Source of the DNA: Cronobacter muytjensii ATCC 51329
Lineage (GTDB): Bacteria; Pseudomonadota; Gammaproteobacteria; Enterobacterales; Enterobacteriaceae
DNA: 64,000 bases
NCBI RefSeq assembly: GCF_001277195.1
Contig: NZ_CP012268.1
Coordinates: 2,542,001 to 2,606,000, forward strand
Direction: 5' to 3'
The notes below the pieces were generated by a model. That model worked only from the letters and a program-made list of their open reading frames with translations, was not told the origin of the DNA and searched no databases. Position numbers and translations under genes: made by a program. Numbering within the stretch: position 1 is the first letter of the stretch; every line of letters starts with the position of its first letter. This document shows, in pieces, positions 59,556 through 64,000 of the stretch.

Positions 59556-60622
59556 TCATACAGGCCGTCGCGCTGCACGCTGGTTCTGCCCCGCCCCGGT
59601 CTGACGCGCCGCACCGATTCGCGCACGTCCAGCGTGCCGTTCAGCAACAGCGTGCCGATGGCCGCCTGCGGGCGGATCAGCCGCTGTTGCAGCATCAGCA
59701 CCGCTTCTTCTCCCAGCGCGTCGCGCGGCACATGCACCGCCGTAAGCGGCACATCCTCAATCGCCGCCAGGTTAAAAGCGTCGATGCTCATCACGGAGAT
59801 ATCCTGCGGCACGCGCAGCCCGGCGTTTTGTAACGCTTTCACCGCACCCGCTGCCATAAAGTCGCCGCCTACCAGCAGCGCGCCGGGCACCGCGTCCGCG
59901 GGCGTATCGGCCAGAAAGCGGGTCACCAGCGCCTCGCAGCCTCTGGCGCTGAAATCGGGCGCCGTCAGCAGGTGACGCTGCTCGTCAAACGCCAGATTCT
60001 GCGCCTCCCAGGCGTCGCGAATGCCCGCGAGCCGCTGCTCCATCGTATAACGACGCAGGCACAGCACATTGACAACGTCACGATGCCCCATCTCAAAGAG
60101 GTAGCGCGCCGCGTTCTCGCCGATGGCCCGGTGATCGGGCGCCACGGCAGGCAGACGCATGTTGCGGTCGCGACAGTTAATGAGCACGCACGGCTTGCCC
60201 ACATCAACGGCCAGATCGTGAATATGCGGATCGTCGATGCCGAGCAGAAGCGCCGCCTCGGTCTGCGGCTCGTTCATTCTGGCGAGAAACAGATTGGCGT
60301 CGGCGTCGTTCTCTTCCAGCGCGCAGTAGCGCAGCCGCACTTCGTGGGGCTCCAGCGCTTTGTTGATGCTCTGGATCACACGGTAGTAAAAGATGTCGGA
60401 CCGCTCATCAAACGCCCGTCGTGGCGCGAATACCACCAGGCTGTTTAGCAGCAACCGGCCCGCCGCCATATCTTCCAGCACGCCCAGCGCTTTCGCGCAC
60501 TCCCGCACTCTGCGACGCGCCTTTTCGCTGGTATTCGCTTTGCCTGCCAGCACGCGGGAAACGGTGCTGAGTAAGAGGCCGGTTTGTTCGGCGATCCGGG
60601 CCACCTGGAGCTTTTTACTCAT
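59552..60622 (-). CDS. LacI-family repressor of the hexuronate/GH31 cluster
   Basis: A 356-residue LacI/GalR-type regulator. DNA-binding headpiece VARIAEQTGLLLSTVSRVLA with hinge helix NTSEKARRRVRECAKALG, then a periplasmic-binding-like effector domain (residues about 65-330; VVFAPRRAFDERSDIF, LLGIDDPHIHDLAV, VDAFN-type SIDAFNLAAIEDVPLT). The start at 60622 puts the helix-turn-helix at the N-terminus; an ATG at 60634 is also in frame. It is divergent from the MFS-GH31 operon, so it likely represses this operon until its sugar is present. Confidence 0.87.
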   Translation of the reverse strand: MSKKLQVARIAEQTGLLLSTVSRVLAGKANTSEKARRRVRECAKALGVLEDMAAGRLLLNSLVVFAPRRAFDERSDIFYYRVIQSINKALEPHEVRLRYCALEENDADANLFLARMNEPQTEAALLLGIDDPHIHDLAVDVGKPCVLINCRDRNMRLPAVAPDHRAIGENAARYLFEMGHRDVVNVLCLRRYTMEQRLAGIRDAWEAQNLAFDEQRHLLTAPDFSARGCEALVTRFLADTPADAVPGALLVGGDFMAAGAVKALQNAGLRVPQDISVMSIDAFNLAAIEDVPLTAVHVPRDALGEEAVLMLQQRLIRPQAAIGTLLLNGTLDVRESVRRVRPGRGRTSVQRDGLYD

Positions 60623-60927
60623 TTTGTGATCCATCTCCGGTTGTGAAATGAAAAATTTTTCACGGTTATTTTTACGATATATCCCTTCTGTTATGGCTTC
60701 TTTTAACACACCTCCGCTGTTTCATGAAAATCTTTGCATAAAAGAGACTACTACCATTCCAGTGGCTGCTCTACCCTCAGGTTGTCGTACAGCTTTTCCT
60801 GCCGAAGCTTACGACAAACCCTACAAATAATGTGTTAATTCAAATAAATAGCGGTCTCTGCTGTGGTTTCCGGCGCGTCCGGAATGCGAGTTGTTATACC
60901 CGTCAGGCTAACCGTGGAGAAGAATAA
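60623..60927. promoter_or_regulatory. Divergent control region of the LacI/MFS-GH31 cluster
   Basis: 305 bp without a gene. Two inverted repeats stand out: the perfect 14-bp palindrome TGAAAAATTTTTCA at 60649-60662 just before the repressor start, and TTGTCGTA...TACGACAA at 60782-60817, whose inner AGCTT/AAGCT extend it to a 13-bp stem with one bulge. Either may be the LacI-type operator; neither has the usual central CG. Confidence 0.55.
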
Positions 60928-62238
60928 ATGAGTCAGAGCATTAACCAGGATGTCGGCGCGGTGAAAACCCGTACCCGTCGCGCAATCCGTCATCTGCGCT
61001 GGTGGGTGCTGGTGCTGTTTTTGATGGGCGTGACCGTCAACTACATCACCCGTAACTCGCTTGGCATTCTCGCCCCGGAGCTCAAAGAGAGCCTGGGCAT
61101 TACTACCGAACAATATTCGTACATCGTGGGCGCGTTTCAGCTCGCCTATACCCTGTTTCAGCCGCTGTGCGGGTGGCTGATTGACGTCATTGGCCTCAAA
61201 CTCGGCTTTCTGATTTGCGCCTCATTATGGGCGCTGATGTGCATTTTCCACGCGGGCGCAGGTAGCTGGCTGCATCTCGCTATCCTGCGCTTCTTTATGG
61301 GCGCGGCGGAAGCGGCGGCGACGCCCGCCAACGCCAAAACGCTCGGCGAATGGTTCCCGAAAAAGGAGCGCCCGGTCGCCGCGGGCTGGGCAGGCGTCGG
61401 GTTCTCTATCGGCGCGATGCTGGCCCCGCCGATTATTTACTTTGCGCATATCTCCTTCGGCTGGCAGGGCGCGTTTCTGTTTACCGGCGTGCTGGCGCTC
61501 GGCTGGGTCGTGCTGTGGTGGCTGTTTTATCACAACCCGGAACGCCACCCGCGTCTGAGCGAAGAAGAGCTCGCTTTTATTCGCCAGGATAACGAGCCGC
61601 CGCCGGTGCGCCTGCCCTTCTTTACCGCGCTGAAAACCGTCTCGAAGAATAAACGTTTTTACGGCATCGCCATCCCGGCGTTTATGGCCGAGCCTGCCTG
61701 GGCGGTGATGAGCTTCTGGGTGCCGCTTTATCTCGCCAAAGAGCATGGCATGGATCTCAAACAGATAGCCATGTTCGCCTGGCTGCCGTTCCTCGCCGCT
61801 GACTTAGGCTCGGTCGCAAGCGGTTATCTCACCAAATTGTATGTGCGCCTTTTCGGCTGCACGCGGGTCAATTCCGTCGTGGCAAGCTCGGTGACCGGCG
61901 CGTTTCTGATGGTGTCGCTGGCGATTGTCACTCTGACGCGCGATCCGTACATCACCATCATTCTTATCTCCATTGGCGGCTTCGGGCATCAGATTATCTC
62001 CTGCATGCTGAGCGCGCTGGTGGTGGAATCCTTCGACCGCGGCCAGATGGCCACGGTAAACGGGATGCGCGGCTCCTGCGCCTGGATTGCCAGCTTCCTG
62101 TTCTCGCTGATTATCGGGGTGACTGCCGACAAAATCGGCTTCAACCCGCTGTTTGTCGCCATGGGCTTTTTTGACCTGATTGGCGCGATGTTCCTGGTTG
62201 CCTTTATTGCCGAGCGCCGTAATACGCGCGTTTCATAG
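60928..62238 (+). CDS. MFS transporter, anion:cation symporter (ExuT-like)
   Basis: A 436-residue 12-helix carrier of the ACS family, which includes hexuronate (ExuT) and glucarate transporters. Features: VTVNYITRNSLGILAPELKE in helix 1, FQLAYTLFQPLCGWLIDVIG (motif A region), MGAAEAAATPANAKTLGEWF and WWLFYHNPERHPRLSEEEL before the central loop. Substrate is inferred as a uronic acid or aldonic acid, or a glycoside of one. First gene of an operon with GH31, with an 11-base gap. Confidence 0.85.
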   Translation: MSQSINQDVGAVKTRTRRAIRHLRWWVLVLFLMGVTVNYITRNSLGILAPELKESLGITTEQYSYIVGAFQLAYTLFQPLCGWLIDVIGLKLGFLICASLWALMCIFHAGAGSWLHLAILRFFMGAAEAAATPANAKTLGEWFPKKERPVAAGWAGVGFSIGAMLAPPIIYFAHISFGWQGAFLFTGVLALGWVVLWWLFYHNPERHPRLSEEELAFIRQDNEPPPVRLPFFTALKTVSKNKRFYGIAIPAFMAEPAWAVMSFWVPLYLAKEHGMDLKQIAMFAWLPFLAADLGSVASGYLTKLYVRLFGCTRVNSVVASSVTGAFLMVSLAIVTLTRDPYITIILISIGGFGHQIISCMLSALVVESFDRGQMATVNGMRGSCAWIASFLFSLIIGVTADKIGFNPLFVAMGFFDLIGAMFLVAFIAERRNTRVS

Positions 62239-62249
62239 GGAAGATACGA

Positions 62250-64000
62250 ATGAAAACCCTCAAACACTGGAGATTCACCCATTCTGACGACCACCATGTC
62301 GAACTGACGGTGGACGACGCCCATACGCTGTGCGTGTGGGTGCTGGAACCGGGCCTGTTCCGCGTGGCGGTGAAGCGCCGCGGGGCGTATGCGCTCAACC
62401 GCACCTGGAGCATCGCGCCAGGCAGTGACACGCCGTGGGAGGGCCGCGCGCGCGACAGCCTCGCCGGGTTCAGCCTGCCGGGCTTTACGCTTGAAGAAAC
62501 CCCGGAGCGCCTTACGCTCAGCAGCGAACGGCTGCGGGTTACGGTGCACCAGCCGCTGTGGCTGGAGTGGCACTACCGCGACGACGACGGCGACTGGCAG
62601 TTTCTGACAAGCGACCGCCCCACCAGCGCGTATTTGCTTAACGCGCACGGCGACGGCGTGGCGCACTACCAACGCCGCCAGAAAGACGACCGCTATTACG
62701 GCCTTGGCGAAAAGGCGGGCGAGCTGGAACGCACCGGACGCCGCTTCGAGATGCGCAACCTGGACGCGATGGGCTATAACGCCGCCAGCACCGATCCGCT
62801 GTATAAACATATTCCGTTTACGATTACGCGCCGCGAGCAGGTCAGCTTCGGGCTGTTTTACGACAACCTCAGCAGCTGCTGGCTGGATCTGGGCAACGAG
62901 ATCGACAACTATCACCAGCCCTACCGCCGCTGGCAGGCCGATGCGGGCGATATTGATTACTATCTGTTCGTCGGCCCGCGCGTGCTGGATGTCACGAAAG
63001 CCTTTGTGCGACTGACCGGCAAGACGCTGTTCGGCCCGAAATGGAGCCTCGGCTACAGCGGCTCCACTATGCACTACACTGACGCGCCGGACGCGCAGGA
63101 TCAGCTGATGAACTTTATCCGCCTGTGCGACGAGCAGGCGATCCCGTGCGACTCCTTCCAGCTGTCGTCGGGCTATACCTCCATTAACAACAAGCGCTAC
63201 GTCTTTAACTGGAATTACGACAAAGTGCCGCAGCCCAAGGCGATGAGCGCGGCCTTCCATGATGCCGGACTAAAGCTTGCCGCGAACATCAAGCCCTGCC
63301 TGTTGCAGGATCATCCGCGCTATCAGGAGGTGGCGCAGCAGGGGCTCTTTATCCGCGATTCGGAAACGGACGCGCCGGAGCGCTCCAGCTTCTGGGATGA
63401 CGAAGGTTCACATCTCGATTTCACCAACCCGGCGACGGTCGCCTGGTGGCAGAACGGCGTCACCACGCAGCTACTGGAGATGGGCATCGATTCCACCTGG
63501 AATGACAATAACGAATATGAAGTGTGGGACGGCGAAGCGCGCTGCCACGGTTTCGGCGAGCCGGTGGCGATTAAACATATCCGCCCGGTAATGCCGCTCT
63601 TAATGATGCGCGCGTCAATGGAAGCGCAGCAGCGCTTCGCGCCGGACAAACGCCCTTATCTGATCTCCCGCTCCGGCTGCGCCGGGATGCAGCGCTATGT
63701 CCAGACCTGGAGTGGCGATAACCGCACCAGCTGGCAGACGCTGCGCTACAACATTCGCATGGGCCTCGGGATGAGCCTCTCCGGGCTGTATAACGTGGGC
63801 CATGACGTTGGCGGCTTCTCAGGCGACAAACCGGATGCCGAGCTGTTTGTCCGCTGGGTGCAGAACGGCGTGATGCATCCGCGCTTTACCATTCACTCGT
63901 GGAATGACGATCACACCGTTAACGAACCGTGGATGTACCCGGCGGTGACGCCCGCTATCCGCAGCGCGATTGAACTGCGCTATCGCCTGCTGCCTTACCT
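62250..64000 (+). CDS. GH31 family glycosidase, 3' end missing
   Basis: 583 codons are visible and the frame is still open at the window edge. N-terminal galactose-mutarotase-like domain (about 1-250), then the (beta/alpha)8 barrel. The nucleophile motif is STWNDNNEYE with Asp419, and the acid/base is Asp490 in WSGDNRTSW; GYSGSTMHYTD and ISRSGCAGMQRY flank the site. GH31 includes alpha-glucosidases, alpha-xylosidases and sulfoquinovosidases; the substrate here cannot be decided. No signal peptide, so it acts in the cytoplasm on sugar imported by the preceding MFS carrier. Confidence 0.88.
   Translation, partial: MKTLKHWRFTHSDDHHVELTVDDAHTLCVWVLEPGLFRVAVKRRGAYALNRTWSIAPGSDTPWEGRARDSLAGFSLPGFTLEETPERLTLSSERLRVTVHQPLWLEWHYRDDDGDWQFLTSDRPTSAYLLNAHGDGVAHYQRRQKDDRYYGLGEKAGELERTGRRFEMRNLDAMGYNAASTDPLYKHIPFTITRREQVSFGLFYDNLSSCWLDLGNEIDNYHQPYRRWQADAGDIDYYLFVGPRVLDVTKAFVRLTGKTLFGPKWSLGYSGSTMHYTDAPDAQDQLMNFIRLCDEQAIPCDSFQLSSGYTSINNKRYVFNWNYDKVPQPKAMSAAFHDAGLKLAANIKPCLLQDHPRYQEVAQQGLFIRDSETDAPERSSFWDDEGSHLDFTNPATVAWWQNGVTTQLLEMGIDSTWNDNNEYEVWDGEARCHGFGEPVAIKHIRPVMPLLMMRASMEAQQRFAPDKRPYLISRSGCAGMQRYVQTWSGDNRTSWQTLRYNIRMGLGMSLSGLYNVGHDVGGFSGDKPDAELFVRWVQNGVMHPRFTIHSWNDDHTVNEPWMYPAVTPAIRSAIELRYRLLPY

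Noticed and set aside
60649..60662. TGAAAAATTTTTCA as the definite LacI-type operator
   Set aside because: Perfect palindrome but low-complexity A/T run lacking the usual central CG; kept only as a candidate in the control-region entry.

Overview
The window is enterobacterial chromosome, most like Cronobacter or a close relative (genus inferred). The backbone matches the E. coli K-12 region running from moeAB to ybjS, read in reverse orientation: ybjS-amiD-ybjQ-ybjP-artPIQMJ, rlmC-ybjO-potIHGF-ybjN-rimK-nfsA-ybjM-ybjL-rybB, ybjK-ybjJ, ybjI-mdfA, ybjG-deoR-dacC-gstB-yliI-rimO, gsiDCBA and moeAB. Most proteins are close to their E. coli counterparts along their whole length. Several E. coli neighbours are absent at the expected places (grxA, ybjC, bssR, yliE/yliF, iaaA).

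Five accessory insertions break the backbone. (1) 6.8-12.2 kb: an AraC regulator, a DUF2264 protein, an oligosaccharide-type MFS carrier and a GH88 unsaturated glucuronyl hydrolase, which together look like a route for uronic-acid-containing disaccharides. (2) 23.5-25.5 kb: an AT-rich patch beside the sRNA gene rybB, with an STM2901-family/DUF1493 pair and two unknown small genes. (3) 27.3-28.8 kb: an orphan flagellin with an unusual central domain and its own sigma-28-like promoter. (4) 36.8-50.4 kb: a 13.6-kb AT-rich island inside rimO. (5) 59.6-64 kb: a LacI regulator, a hexuronate-type MFS carrier and a GH31 glycosidase cut by the window end.

The island is the most interesting part. A large serine integrase sits at its right end. 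Insertion split rimO within the codons for its conserved SLGCPKN motif. The island carries a substitute 5' end with its own start codon, so a full-length RimO is re-formed on the right while a 27-codon stub remains on the left. Cargo includes a three-gene, translationally coupled operon (DUF4297/Cap4-like nuclease, small middle component, SMC/Rad50-like ATPase) that fits the ABC-three-component (ABC-3C) conflict systems, a lone AbiGi-family protein, a small serine resolvase, a divergent Ner-like/CI-like regulatory switch, a P-loop helicase-like protein and several unknown genes. Twelve tandem copies of a 7-bp unit lie upstream of the ABC-3C operon. The hexamer AGTACT is strongly concentrated in 44.0-47.5 kb, in all three codon phases and in non-coding DNA, so it looks like a DNA-level signal.

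Regulatory sites that could be read directly include tandem ARG boxes before artJ, a sigma-E promoter before rybB, a palindromic operator between ybjK and ybjJ, a sigma-28-like promoter for the flagellin, and a palindromic operator in the island switch. No rRNA, tRNA, CRISPR array or intact insertion sequence was seen. All counts and alignments were done by eye.
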